Assembly: GCA_036435485.1 (NCBI GenBank)
Contig: CM071598.1
Location: 176,462,148 to 176,526,147 of the forward strand
Source of the DNA: Saposhnikovia divaricata
Taxonomy: Eukaryota; Streptophyta; Magnoliopsida; Apiales; Apiaceae
Length of the DNA stretch: 64,000 nucleotides
Direction: 5' to 3'
A program made the position numbers and the translations under genes. The notes beneath the pieces were generated by a model that saw only the letters and a list, made by a program, of their open reading frames with translations, had not been told where the DNA came from and did no database searches. Shown piece by piece: positions 36,626-49,145 of the stretch. Each line of letters starts with the position of its first letter. Position 1 is the stretch's first letter.

Positions 36626-38916
36626 TGTAATAACCCTAACTTTAGAAAGGCTACAGTGCCCAAATGAATAGTGATCTTGAGGAATCTATGGAAATGGTGT
36701 GTAGGTACTCTATATTAGGGATGGAAAATGAGTAAACAGAAACCATATTAGTGTTGTACCTTAAAAATAAGTGACTCGAAATGACGATGGATTTTAGAAA
36801 TTCCTGAATTTTTATTTTGAGGATTTTGAGCTCGAACGAACTTCTATATCTTGGATATTAAGGAGTATAGAAATATTAAAGGAATTATATATTGAGGAAT
36901 TAGTGAATTTAAGTTAAACCAAGGGATTATTAAGTTAAGAGAATACCAAAGGAAATTGGATTTGTAAATGATTTCGAAAACCACTGAGATAATGAGGTAT
37001 ACTCGAAACGAACCACAATTAGACGAGTATGGAAACCAAACAACCAAGATTATAACATAACAAGGATATATACCACATTATTATTACCAAGAGTGCTAGC
37101 AAATTACTTAGGAAAATCAAGAAAAAGATTAAAGGATGCATCCAATGACATCATGAATGACATCATCATCCACTAACTTGTTTTAAGGGGCAAATTAGTC
37201 ATTAACCATGGGATTTATCCACCAAACTCTAGAAGTCTCAAGAGATTAAGACAAGATGAGATAAGATTAACAAAAGCAAAAGAACTCTTCCCCATTCTCT
37301 TCCTTGTTCCATTCGGCTACTAAGAAAAAAAAGGAGAAAAGGAAAATCAAAACCCTAGCTCTCTTCAATATTAAATCAAGGGATAAATCATGGTTGTTCT
37401 TGGAGATTAGGAAGGAGCATATACAAAGTTTCAAGGCCAACCATCATCATTTAGCAAGGTAATAAAATCATGGAAGTTGTTAGAAAAGATGATGAATAGT
37501 GTTTTTAAGTGTTAACTTTGTTTTAATGATTTCTCTTAGTGATTCAAGCTAGTATAAGGTTGAATAAGGATATATCAAGGATTGTTAAGGGTTCTCAAAG
37601 CTTCAAGAAGGTATAATCATGCTTGCTCTTTTATATTTATGGTGGATATTGTTTGGTTTAGTGATTAAGTAGTGTAAATGTTAAGATTATGATGTTATAT
37701 GTGTTTGTAAGTGGTTTGAGTTAAATATGGAAGTGTTTGGGATTGTAACCATGGCTGGTGAAGAAGACCACATGGTGTAGGTGATGATTATGGTGTTTGA
37801 TAATTGATTTGGAGGAGTTGGATTCATGGAAAGTACGAAATTATAGCCGTTATAATGCCCGATTTTCGTTAGAATGTAAGTTGCCCTGTTTTGGACCCCC
37901 TGCATCCGTACGGTACCCTACTGTCCAGGTTCCTAATTAACTATGAAATGATAGAGCTTAGTTCATAGATCGTTTTGATATAAGGTGCGTTAAAATCTGA
38001 TGAACGGTTTAGGAGAAAAGTCAGTTTTAGTGAAAGCGGTTCAGAAACCGAGAAACCGTAAATGTATCAAACTTGAGGTTACAATTACCATACTTTAACA
38101 TTGTTAAAAGTCACGAAATTTTGGGATATGGTAGTAGTGTGGTCAAAGAACTATTTCCAGTTGACCTTACAATAAAATTCGAAATTTAAAAATTATAAGA
38201 AATTCTGCAGTCGAGTGTGGTCGTTAAGGGAAATGGTGAAAACCCCTGAAACTTCGATTTAGGTTATAAATGGTTAAGTTCTTGAACCTTTGGGGTAATA
38301 GGAATACGTTAAACATATATTAAAGTTTCAAAAGGTAATGTTATACAAGAGTGTAGTGAGTAAGAGATGTGGTTCTAACGACGGTCCTTTTGTGTTTATA
38401 GAAACTCCGGAAGAGGGACGAGCCATACCGTCAGGATATCGAAACCGAGGCAAGATTTCTCCTATCCCTATTTGTAAAACTACTTATCTTCACAAAGAAA
38501 CTTGATTTCATGGAATATATATGTGATGCTATTATTACTATATTGTGAAGAAATTGTCTTCCTTGAGTATTGATATTGAAAAGAAAGGTATACGAAGATG
38601 TATATGAATATGGATATGAGTATGAAATGTATATGTATATGAATAAGAGTATGAGATGGATATGTATAGAGATGATTATGCACGAATTAAACATGCCTTA
38701 TGATTAAGAGATTAAGAGAGAATGGTATCAGTTGTTATCGAGGGTTATATGGTTATAATATTATATTAAAAATGTTCTTATTGAGTATCAGTGGTTTAAT
38801 AAACATTATTTGATTATCATGCATTACTCTTAAAATAGATGGAATATTTTACGAATATAAAAGTATATTTGATTTCTGAATTTGAAAGAGAAGTCTGAAT
38901 CATAATCAAAGCATTA

Positions 38917-38961
<45 letters not shown>

Positions 38962-40126
38962 ATAGAAGTAATGTGCGAGAATGGAAATGATATGAGAGAA
39001 TGATATGTGGAAATGAAAGTGAGAAAATGGAAAATGTGGAATGATATTTTAAAAAGAGAATAATGATGTGATAAAGAGGGGGATTGCAACAGACTTGCGT
39101 AAGTGGCTGTATCAGGGCTGTGTGCGACACAGTCCAGCATTTATTATTTTTATTACGGCACGAAGATGCCAAGGGAGGATGTTAGCAGGTGGCCTTCCTC
39201 CAGGGATGATTTTCATTCCTTCTACCGGTAGTAAAAAAAGAGAGCAGGTACGATTAGGCGACTGATCATCGTCCTAACGTATCAGGCGACAGCAGATATC
39301 CCCAATGTTTTTGAAAAGAAAGTGTAGACAATGGTTTTCAGATTTCTATATTGAAAACAGAATAATGATATGAGATGATGGAATGATAGTTACAGATGAA
39401 GAAAAACTGATATTATATTATTTCAGATTTCTATATGGAAAACAGAATAATGATATGAGATGATGGTATTATGGTTGCAGATGAAGAAAAACTGATATTA
39501 TATTAATTTAGATTTCTTTCTTATAATAGTGAGTGGATGATGTATTATTAAATAAGAGCTTTACTCTTCCTTAAGGATTTTAATTGTTTCCTGCTATTAC
39601 ATATGCATATACATATATGTATACTTGTTCACATTTTAAATTTTAGTTACAGTATGATCTTGCTGAGCTATTATAGCTCACTCTTGCTACTTATGTATAT
39701 AGCAGCTAGGTCCCATGCCGATACTACGTACCACACCCCGCAAGAGGGTAAGGGAAAGGCGACCTTTTGAGCGAGTGCTAGCGACCATCCCCGAGGTAGT
39801 GACAAGCGAAGGGGCTTAGTATACTTATGTAAATTAAGTGTGTAAGTTGTAATAAACTTAGTTGTTGAAGTGCTTCCTGTAGAAGCTTCGTTCAACAATG
39901 TACTTAGTAAATTCTGGGCTTGTAATAACTGTTAACTTTAAAACTTTTAAATATTGTGGTTGTTGTTCTATGAGCATATGACTGGTGTGTGTGTGTGTAT
40001 TAGTGTGGGGTCAACTGCTTACTTATTTATTTATATAAAAAAAAGGGGGCTACAGAGATATTGATATTGATCGGAAATTGGACCTTGACGGCCCGGATCC
40101 TTGACCCCGGATCCCGGGGCGTCACA
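36626..40126 (+). repeat. 3' LTR of the Gypsy element (3501 bp)
   Basis: Near-identical to the 5' LTR. Most of the 22-bp length difference comes from a longer TA tract (about 38918-38957). Confidence 0.93.
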
Positions 40127-42255
40127 GAAAAAGCACTCGATTTTGGGGCTTTCGTTTACGGCGAATCAAATGGAAAATGGTTGGTATGTTCTTCTAGAGT
40201 ACGAAAAGGCGATCGTTTTTGTATATGGCACGTTATTGACGATGCCTGGAATGGACTGAATCGTTTGGTCAAAGATTTCGTCGATAAAACGACGCCGGCG
40301 CTGTTGGGAGACGATGAACAGTAGTGAGGCATACGCCTGTTGGACATGCGTATCTGGGGTCACGCATGCTCAACATGCGTATCATCAGTTACTGTTCATA
40401 AATTCAGAAGCAATTTTAACAAACGCCACGCATAGGTACGATGCGTGGTCGACCTCCACGCAATACTAACATGCGTATACCCTCCACGCATGTGTGTATT
40501 ACGCGGTCCGTGGGTAAAAAAGGCGGACAGTTTTATTCTTGGGTATTTTGGGCAGCTGGAATTAAAATGTGGGCATTTTGGGCATTATTTCTTTTCTATT
40601 TATCAATAACTAAATAATTTATTTTTTTAAGTAATATATAATATCTTATATATTATATCTAACTAAAATTTCTCCTTTATTAATCAATTTCCCTTTCCAG
40701 GATAAACATATTATCTTTTCTATTTTTCAAAAAAAAATAATTTCTTTTTCCAGGTAACTATCTTTTACTTTCTATCTAACTAAAATTTCTCCTTTTTAAA
40801 AATACTACGAAAAATTTTGTTTAATCATATAACGTAATTATATTATAATTACTATTAACTAATCAATTACCCTTTTCAGCCATGTTATCTTTTCTCTAAC
40901 TAAAATATCTCATTTTCCAATTATATCATGGACGATTTTTTTCAAGACATATTATCTTTTCTATTTTCAATAACTAAATAATTTCTTTTTTCAAGTAAAA
41001 TATAATATCTTATATATTATATCTAACTAAAATTTCTCCTTTATTAATCAATTTCTTTTTCCAAGATAAACATATTACCTTTTCTATTTTTCAAAAATAA
41101 AAATAATTTCTTTTTCCAGGTAAATATCTTTTACATTCTATCTAACTAAAATTTCTCCTTTTTAAAAATACTACGAACAATGTTGTTTAATCATATAACG
41201 TAATTATATTATAATTACTATTAACTAATCAATTATCCTTTTCAGCGATGTTATCTTTTCTCTTTTCTCTAAATAAAGTTTCTTTTTTCCAATTATATCA
41301 TGGATGATTACCTTTTTGAGTTAAAACACGTTCACTTTTTTATTTTCTCTTGCTAAAACCTCTCATTTTCCAATTATATCACGGATGTTTCTATTTAATA
41401 AAAATAAAATAATAATATCATAATACTAATTATTAACCGATTACCTTTTCAGCTAAAACGTTCATCTTTTTTATTTTTTCCGAATTAAATTTCCTTTTTT
41501 CCTAGAAATATCACGGACAACATTAATATCTAATTTTCTAAAAATACTATTAGCAATTTTAGTAAAGTAACATAATTAAATTATAATTACTATAAACTAA
41601 TCAATTACCTTGTCCACATAAATCATGTCACTTTTTTAATTTTTATGTTACCATTCTATTTTCTCTAACTAAAATCTCTATTTTTTTAATTATATCACAA
41701 GCGGTCCTATTTAATATAATAAACTAATAATATTATAATATTAATAATTAACTGATTAACTTTTTCAGCTAAAACGTATCATTTTTTATATATTTTATAA
41801 TTAAAATCTCTCTTTTAATAGAAATATTACGGACAATATTAATTCTCATTTTCTAAAAATATTACAAGTAATTGTAATTAGTAAAATAATGTAATTAAAT
41901 TATAATTACTATAAACTAATCAATTACCTTTTTCACCTATAACATGTTATCTTTTTAATTTTATCTAACTAAATTCTCCTTTTTCCAATCATATCACGGA
42001 CATTCTATTTAATAAAATAAAATAATTATTTTATAATCACTGATAATTAAACGAACACCTTTTTTAAATAAAATCTATCATCTTTTCTATATTTTCTAAC
42101 TAAAATCCCTCATTTTCTATAAATATCACGGATTACATATATATATTTATTATCAAATCATCTCATAAAAAAATTTAAGCCTCTAACATTCATGTTTCAA
42201 AAAATAATTTAAATTAATGAAAAAAAATCCGTGCATCGCACGGGTTTTAAGCTAG

Positions 42256-43174
42256 TAGATGATAAAATTCAGAGCAGAAACATTCCATTCCATACGACCT
42301 GACATAGAATATGTCGCCTCGCTAAGCTATGAGCTACAATAACACACTAACACTTCATCAAAGTGTTTATCCATATCCGTACAATCCTTCAAGATTAAAT
42401 GATCAAACACCAAACTCACACAAACGATGAGACAATAGCAAGCTCACATAAACGGTGAGACAATAACAAAACTCACAAAAATGGTGAGACAACAAAAAAC
42501 AAATCGATCTTACAATTTTAAAAATGAGATTACAAAATAAAACTACAAACTAAAATCAAATTAGAACCTTAGCAATCCGTAGATCTGGGAACAAACCCAC
42601 CAGAACAAGATAACTCGGACCATTTACGAGACCAAAATCACCCGGAAGAACGAGAAATCTGGATCTAGTAAATTAAAGGCCAAATCGGAAAAGGTTTTGA
42701 AACATTATATCCGAAAAAACAAAGCTTTATTGAAAAAAGGAAGAAAAAACAAAGAAAATGGAAGATTTTGGGGTTTTCCAGTTTCCATCGATGAAGATCC
42801 GATGGATGTCCTGAAGACTATTAGCAAAAAACGAGGAGTAGGGAGAGAAAGAGAGAAAGATCTCAATTGTTAATTAGGTTTTAGTGCTGATTTACTTGCA
42901 ACAGTTACTTGAGAGATCAGATTCAACTACAGCAATGTAATGGAGACTTTTCCTCTAAAATATTTGGTGATTTTAAGATTAAACTAAATGTTAAGTTTTA
43001 TAAAGTATAAATATGTTTTGCATTGAGGACGAGTCATCTCATACATTACATGTTTTGATTAGTGAGTTAGTGTAGCATTGACTATTGTAGTAGTCATGCA
43101 TGCATTACGGTTTACCATAGTGTGGATGAGTAAAGTACAATTTTATTTCTTGACCACACAACAGAAGTGCTTAA
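42256..43174. other. DNA between Helitrons 1 and 2
   Basis: About 920 bp without a convincing gene. Three imperfect 28-30-bp tandem units, CTCAC(A)...GGTGAGACAA, lie at 42416-42503. The minus strand from about 42890 to 42780 looks like a leader with a CT-rich tract and an ATG (METGKPQNLPFS), but the frame is short and unrecognised. Confidence 0.4.
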
Positions 43175-45684
43175 TCTATACTATTATATAAAAGCTGAAA
43201 CATTAAAAGTTTGGTTGGTCGGTCGGTCGGTCGGTCGGTCGGTCGGTACGGTACCTATTAATTTTACTTATTTACCCTTACTCAGATAAAATCCATCCTA
43301 CTAAGTAATCAATTTCCTTTTTCAGGTTAAACATATTATCTTTTCTATTTTTTAATAACTAAATAATTTCCTTTTCAGGTAAAATACAATATCTTTTATA
43401 TTTTATCTAACTAAAATTTCTCCATTATTAATCAATTTCCTTTTTCAGGTTAAACATATTACCTTTTCTATTTTTCAATAACCCGAAAATACAATATCTT
43501 TTACATTTTATCTAACTAAAATTTCTCCTTTTTTAAAAACACTACAAACAATTTTGTTTAATAAAATAACATAATTACATTATGATTAATATTAACTATT
43601 TATTTACCTTTTCAGCCAAAACACGTTACCTTTTCTCTTTTCTCTAACTAAAATCTCTCTTTTTCCAATTATATCATGGGCGGTTACCTTTTTCAACCAA
43701 AACACGTTACCTTTTTTCTTTTCTTTTATTAAAACCTCTCTTTTTCCAATTATATCACGAGAATTTTGTTTAATAAAATAACATTATTACATTATGATTA
43801 ATATTAACTAATCAATTACCTTTTTCAGCCAAAACACGTTATCTTTTTTTCTTTTCTCTAACTAAAATATCTCTTTTTCCAATTATATCATGGGCGGTTA
43901 CCTTTTTCACCCAAAACACATTACCTTTTTTCTTTTCTTTCACTAAAACCTCTCTTTTTCCAATTATATCACAGGAGTTTCTATTTAATAAAAATAAAAT
44001 TATAATATTATAATATTAATAATTAACCGATTACCTTTTCGGCTAAAACATATCGTCTTTTCTATTTTTTCTAACTAAATTCCCTTTTTTCTAGAAATAT
44101 CACGGGCAACATTAATTTCTCATTTTCTAAAAAGTAAGAGTAATTTTATTTAGTAAAATAACATAATTAAATTTAATTACTATAAACTAATAAATTACCT
44201 TTTTTACATAAATCATGTCACACGTTACCTTTTCTCTTTTTTCTAACTAAAATCTCTCTTTTTCCAATTATATCATGGGCGGTTACCCTTTTCAACCAAA
44301 ACATGTTACCTTTTTTCTTTTCTTTTACTAAAACCTCTTTTTTTCCAATTATATCACGAGAATTTGGTTGAAAAAGGTAACCGCCCATGATATAATTGGA
44401 AAAAGAGAGATTTTAGTTAGAGAAAAGAGAAAAGGTAACGTGTTTTGGCTGAAAAAGGTAATTAATTAGTTAATATTAATCATAATGTAATTATGTTATT
44501 TTATTATGTTACCTCTTTCAACCAAAACACGTTACTTTTTTCTTTTCTTTTACTAAAACCTCTCTTTTTCCAATTATATCACGAGAATTTTGTTTAATAA
44601 AATAACATAATTACATTATGATTAATATTAACTAATCAATTACCTTTTTAAGCCAAAACACGTTAACTTTTTTCTTTTCTCTAACTAAAATCTCTCTTTT
44701 TCCAATTATATCATGGGCGGTTACCTTTTTCAGCCAAAACTCATTATCTTTTTTCTTTTCTTTCACTAAAACCTCTCTTTTTCCAATTATATCACGGGAG
44801 TTTCTATTTAATAAAAATAAAATAATAATATTATAATATTAATAATTAACCGATTACCTTTTCGGCTAAAACGTATTGTCTTTTCTATTTTTTCTAACTA
44901 AATTCCCTTTTTTCTAGAAATATCACGGGCAACATTAATTTCTCATTTTCTAAAAAGTAAGAGTAATTTTATTTAGTAAAATAACATAATTAAATTTAAT
45001 TACTATAAACTAATAAATTACCTTTTTTACATAAATCATGTTATCTTTTTAATTTTCACGTTACCTTTCTATTTTCACTAACTAAAATATCTATTTTCCA
45101 ATTATATCACGGGTGGTCTATATAATACAATAAACTAATAATATTATAATATTAATAATTAACCGATTACCTTTTTGAGCTAAAACGTATCATCTTTTCT
45201 ATATTTTTCTAACTAAAATCCCTATTTTAATAGAAATATCACGGACAATATTAATTTTTCCTTTTCTTAAAATATTACGAGCAATTGTATTTAGTAAAAT
45301 AACGTAATTAAATTAAAATTACTATAAACTAATCAATTACCTTTTTCATCTAAAACATGTTACTTTTTTTATTTTCTCTAACTAAATTCTCTTTTTTTTC
45401 TAATCATATCACAGGCATTTTATTTAATAAAATACAATAATAATATACTAATAATTAACCGATTACTTTTTTCAACTAAAACCTACCATCTTTTCTATAT
45501 TTTCTAACTAAAATCACTATTTTTCTAGAAATATCACAGATAACATTTATATATTTATTATCAAATCATCTCATATAAAAATTTAAGCCTCCAGAATTCA
45601 TGTTTTAAAAAAATTAATTTAAACTAATAAAAAGAATTCATATAATATTAAAGAAATCCGTGCATCGCACGGGTTTTAGGCTAG
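43175..45684 (+). mobile_element. Helitron 2, non-autonomous
   Basis: It starts A|TCTATACTATTATATAAA and ends with the hairpin CCGTGCATCGCACGG (about 45658-45672), then TTTTAGGCTAG|T. The (GGTC)n tract after the 5' end matches the other two copies. The body is repeated modules built of 'ctaactaaaatctctctttt' and 'aattatatca', with one module inverted at about 44361-44510. No ORF. Confidence 0.85.
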
Positions 45685-46018
45685 TATTATTAAATATTGC
45701 AAGTAAAGAAATGGTGGTGTGATAGTGAATTCTATATTTAATTAAATTCCAATAGCTTAAGTAACCAAAAAAAAAAGTGCAGGAACTATGGAATTAATTA
45801 TTGGAATAGACAAAATTGATACCTTCTCTTTAAAAACAATGACAAGTTAATAATAATAATTAACAAAAAATGTTATTTTTATCATCAATTTTCTTTTAAT
45901 TAAGCTTATCAAAAATATTTGTCCGAATCCATATATATAGGAGATCAGTGATTCATATTAGAAGTAGTCTCAAATGTTACACCCACTTGGGACTAGAACA
46001 ATGGTTATATAATATATA
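45685..46018. other. AT-rich spacer between Helitrons 2 and 3
   Basis: No gene. It ends with GGGACTAGAACAATGGTTAT (45989-46008), which recurs at 48124 on the other side of Helitron 3. Confidence 0.5.
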
Positions 46019-47786
46019 CTAGTCTAAAACCCGTGCGATGCACGGATTATTTTTAATATTATATAAAAAAAAATTCATCCATTTAAATTAATTTGATAAT
46101 AATTATATAAATGTTATTCGTGATATTTCTAGAAAAGGAGGAATTTTAGTTTGAAAATATAGAAAAGATGATAGTTTTTTGTTGAAAGGGTAATCGATTA
46201 ATTATTAGTAATTATAAAATTATTATTTCATTATATTAAATACAATGCGCGTGATATGATTAAAAAAAAGAGGATTTAGTTAGTGAAATAAAAAGGTAAT
46301 ATGTTCTAGATGAAAAAGGTAATTGATTAGTTTATAGTAATAATAATTTAATTATGTTATTTTACTAAATAAAATTGCTCATAATTTTTAGAAAATGAGA
46401 AATTAATGTTGCCCGTTGTATTTCTACAAAAAAGGAATTTAATTAGAAAAAATAAAAAAGATGATAATTTTTTTTGTCAAGAAAAAAAAGATGATGATAA
46501 ATTTTAGTTGGAAAGGTAATCGGTTATTTATTAGTATTATAATATTATTATTTATTTTTATTGAATAGAAATGTCCGTGATATAATTAGGAAGAAGGAGG
46601 TTTAGATAACGTGTTTTGGCTGAAAAAGGTAACCGTTCATAATATAATTGGAAAAAGAAAGATTTTAGTTAGAGAAAAGAGAAAAAGTAACGTGTTTTGA
46701 CTGGAAAAGGTAATTGATTAGTTAATAGTAATTATAATATAATTATGTTATTTTATTAAATAAAATTGTTCATAATGTTTTTAAAAAGGAGAAATTTTAA
46801 TTAGATAAAATGTAAAAAATATTCTAATTTACTTGAAAAAGAAAATTATTTAATTATTGAAAAATAGAAAAGGTAATATGTTTAACCTGAAAAAGGAAAT
46901 TGATTCATAAAGGAGAAATTTTAGTTAGATAAAATATAAAATATATTGTATTTTATCTGAAAAAGAAATTATTCAGTTCTTGAAAAAATAGAAAAAATAA
47001 TATATTTAATCTGAAAAAGTAAATTGATTAGTTAGTAGACATGTAGTAGTTCGGCTTTAGCGTTCTCACTTTACGTTTTTAGTGTCTTATGTTTTCTGGT
47101 TTTGCTGTTACAGGGATCTTGGCTCGGTGCTGTCTCTGTGCAGGATTTTTCGTGTGGTTGGAGCGCTTCAAGTTTTGAGTATCATAAATCCTCGCAGGTG
47201 CAGGGAGCGAGCGGTTCAGGAGTCGAGTTAAGGATTCCGTGCAGGTGGGTAAGTCCCATGTGGAGAACGCCATGGGCTCAGGTATGGATTTGAACAGTCG
47301 CGTAATCATTGTCGATTCCTCTGTATATAGCACCCACTATATATGTCGTGCACAGAGCCGAGGGTCTCCACGGAAACAGCCTCCCTGCCCTAAAAAGCGG
47401 GGGTATGGTCTGCGTACAACTTACCCTCCCCAGACCCTGCTCTGAGCGGGATATACTGGGTATGTTTGGTATGGTTTGGTTTTTACATGTAATTGAAAAA
47501 TAGAAAAGGTAATATGTTTAACCTGAAAAAAGAAATTGATTCATAAAGGAGAAATTTTAGTTAGATAAAATATAAAAGTTATTGTATCTTACCTGAAAAA
47601 GGAAATTATTTAGTTCATGAAAAAATAGAAAAGATAATATGTTTAACCTGAAAAAGGAAATTGATTAGTTAGTAGATATGTAATTGAGTAAGGGTAAATA
47701 AGTAAAATCAACAGGTACCGTACCGACCGACCGACCAACCAACCAACCAAACTTTTAATGTTTCGGCTTTTATATAATAGTATAGA
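46019..47786 (-). mobile_element. Helitron 3, opposite orientation, carrying a SINE
   Basis: On the minus strand it begins TCTATACTATTATATAAA at 47786 and ends CTAG at 46019 after the hairpin CCGTGCATCGCACGG. The flanks are A and T as expected. Sequence modules match Helitrons 1 and 2. A 439-bp SINE is inserted at 47046-47484. Confidence 0.85.
47046..47484 (+). mobile_element. SINE-like retroposon with Au-type 3' domain and unusual head
   Basis: The 7-bp duplication ACATGTA (47039-47045 and 47485-47491) brackets 439 bp. The right part has GGAAACAGCCTCCC, ATGGTCTGCGTACA, TACCCTCCCCAGACC and GGGATATACTGGG, shared with the SINE at 16119-16371. The left part (GTAGTTCGGCTTTAGCG, then TTTTTCGTGTGGTTGGAGC) has no clear tRNA box A/B pair, so the head may be foreign or decayed. 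Confidence 0.7.
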
Positions 47787-49145
47787 TTTGCAATTGTGTG
47801 CAAATTTTATTGTTTATATATAGTTTTAGTTTGTTTTCACTTTGTTGATTTATAATTTTTTGTAAATTTGTTAATAAATATGTGATTTTAATTCAAATAT
47901 AATTGAAAGAGTATGCAATTGAATATTAATTGGAGTATAATTAGAAGAGGTTGTTATTAACTAAAATATGCTGTTTATTTTTTGCAAAATAAAATTTTAT
48001 ATGCATTTTAATTTATTTTTTAATTTTTGGAAAGTGTTAACAAACTTTTTGGGAATGTGTTAACCGACCGACCAACCAACCAATTATACCCTGTTTCGCT
48101 TATAATAGTATAGTATAGATAGTGGGACTAGAACAATGATTATATAATGTATATATAGTGGGTGTTCGGGAGAACTTTTTTTCAAAGAATAAGTCAACTT
48201 ATTTTAAGACAAAGTTAGAGATTTTTAATTTTTTTTTGAAAAAGTTAACTTTTTTTGCAACTTATAAAATCTCAAACATACATTAAATACTTGTATAAAA
48301 AATTTAACAAAATATAGAAATTTTTACCCGAAAAAAGAGATATGGAGAGATTTCGTATCATTACTTTGTGAGTACTAGTAGTACTACCGGAGTATACATT
48401 GCAAAGTCTTCGGATTTCTGACACACACATATATGCCCCAATCCTCTTTCGTGTTGGCCTGTAAGGACTAGGTAGTTCTTTATTTTACATGCATGTAATA
48501 CATACAGTGTTCTGTACTTAATGCTCCATGTATAGTAGGCTACAAGTCAATGGAGTGCATGTTTGTCGAACACGGAATAGTAGTACTACTGACACTTTAT
48601 TCAACTGTCATTTTAAGACAACGAGAAGCAAATGCTTAAATTACTATCTCAGTGGTTTTCTTGATGGATCCCAAACAGCTTCGGATCATTTTGGTGTATC
48701 TTCCATTACTACCAAACCAAAATGCAACTGCCATGTCTCTCTTTTTAACTGATTAACACATGCATCTGGAATTCGAATTTGATGAATTCAACTTGGTTTG
48801 ATAAAATAACAAGTTTGAATGTAATAAAAAAAAAAATTGAACAATAGACTCACTGAACTTTACCCTGGTTCAAAATAAAAACTCAGACACGAGTTCCACG
48901 ACGAAAATTCAACTAAATTTGACTCGTTAATATCCTAAACTGAAGTTCATAAACACAACCGGGTTTGATAAATAACCAACTTGAGTCTGAGCAAAATTCT
49001 TTGTCCAATGAACTTGTCAGAGTTCAGCTCGATTACTATTACTTCAAAAAGACACATGTCTTGTACTATTACTTCAAAAAGACACATGTCTTGTACTACT
49101 ACTTCAAAAAGCAAACAGAACAAATTCTGGATGTACTTTTAAGAC
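47787..49145. other. AT-rich region with a second Helitron 5' end and a 30-bp tandem repeat
   Basis: At 48060-48118 the inverse of a Helitron start (GGTTGGTCGGTCGG and TATACTATTATAAGC) appears again. At 49034-49111 a 30-bp unit containing ACTTCAAAAAGACACATGTC is repeated 2.6 times. No credible gene. Confidence 0.5.

Larger units (their letters stand above)
29589..40126 (+). mobile_element. Young Gypsy (Tekay-like) LTR retrotransposon lacking pol
   Basis: LTRs are 29589-33067 (3479 bp) and 36626-40126 (3501 bp), beginning TGTAATAACCC and ending GGGCGTCACA. The target duplication is GAAAA (29584-29588 and 40127-40131). The PBS TGGTATCAGAGC (33070-33081) matches initiator tRNA-Met, and the PPT AAGGGGAGAAGAC (36613-36625) abuts the 3' LTR. 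By eye the LTRs differ by only about ten substitutions plus TA/GT-repeat and homopolymer lengths, so insertion is recent. Inside are an extra ORF, gag with two zinc knuckles, then a short pol fossil. Protease, RT, RNase H and integrase are absent. The gag type and very long LTRs fit the Tekay/Del chromovirus lineage. Confidence 0.93.
29203..40591. mobile_element. Mutator-like non-autonomous element, split by a Gypsy insertion
   Basis: The 9-bp duplication TTTTCTATT (29194-29202 and 40592-40600) matches the uninterrupted paralogous Helitron sequence near 40960. The inverted ends share AAAATGCCCACA and AATTCCAGCTGCCCAAAATA over about 75 bp. Own length is about 850 bp (29203-29588 plus 40132-40591). 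Subterminal parts are rich in ATGCGT/ACGCAT words. The interior is GC-richer and may be captured sequence of unknown origin. Confidence 0.75.
28924..42255 (+). mobile_element. Helitron 1, non-autonomous, interrupted by a nested insertion
   Basis: The 5' end is TCTATACTATTATATAAAAA preceded by A. The 3' end is CTAG followed by T, just after the hairpin CCGTGCATCGCACGG. These are plant Helitron hallmarks (A|TC...CTAG|T, no duplication). After removing 29203-40600, about 1.9 kb of AT-rich, internally repeated non-coding sequence remains; a period of about 370 bp is visible from 40610 to 41240. No Rep/helicase is present. Confidence 0.82.

Noticed and set aside
24842..42900. ACTTGCAACAGTT on both sides of the MULE-Helitron block as a large target duplication
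   Set aside because: The shared word is short (about 13 bp), and the MULE and Helitron each have their own separate boundaries.
49034..49111. Possible CRISPR-like short repeat
   Set aside because: It is a contiguous tandem repeat without spacers in a plant nuclear context.
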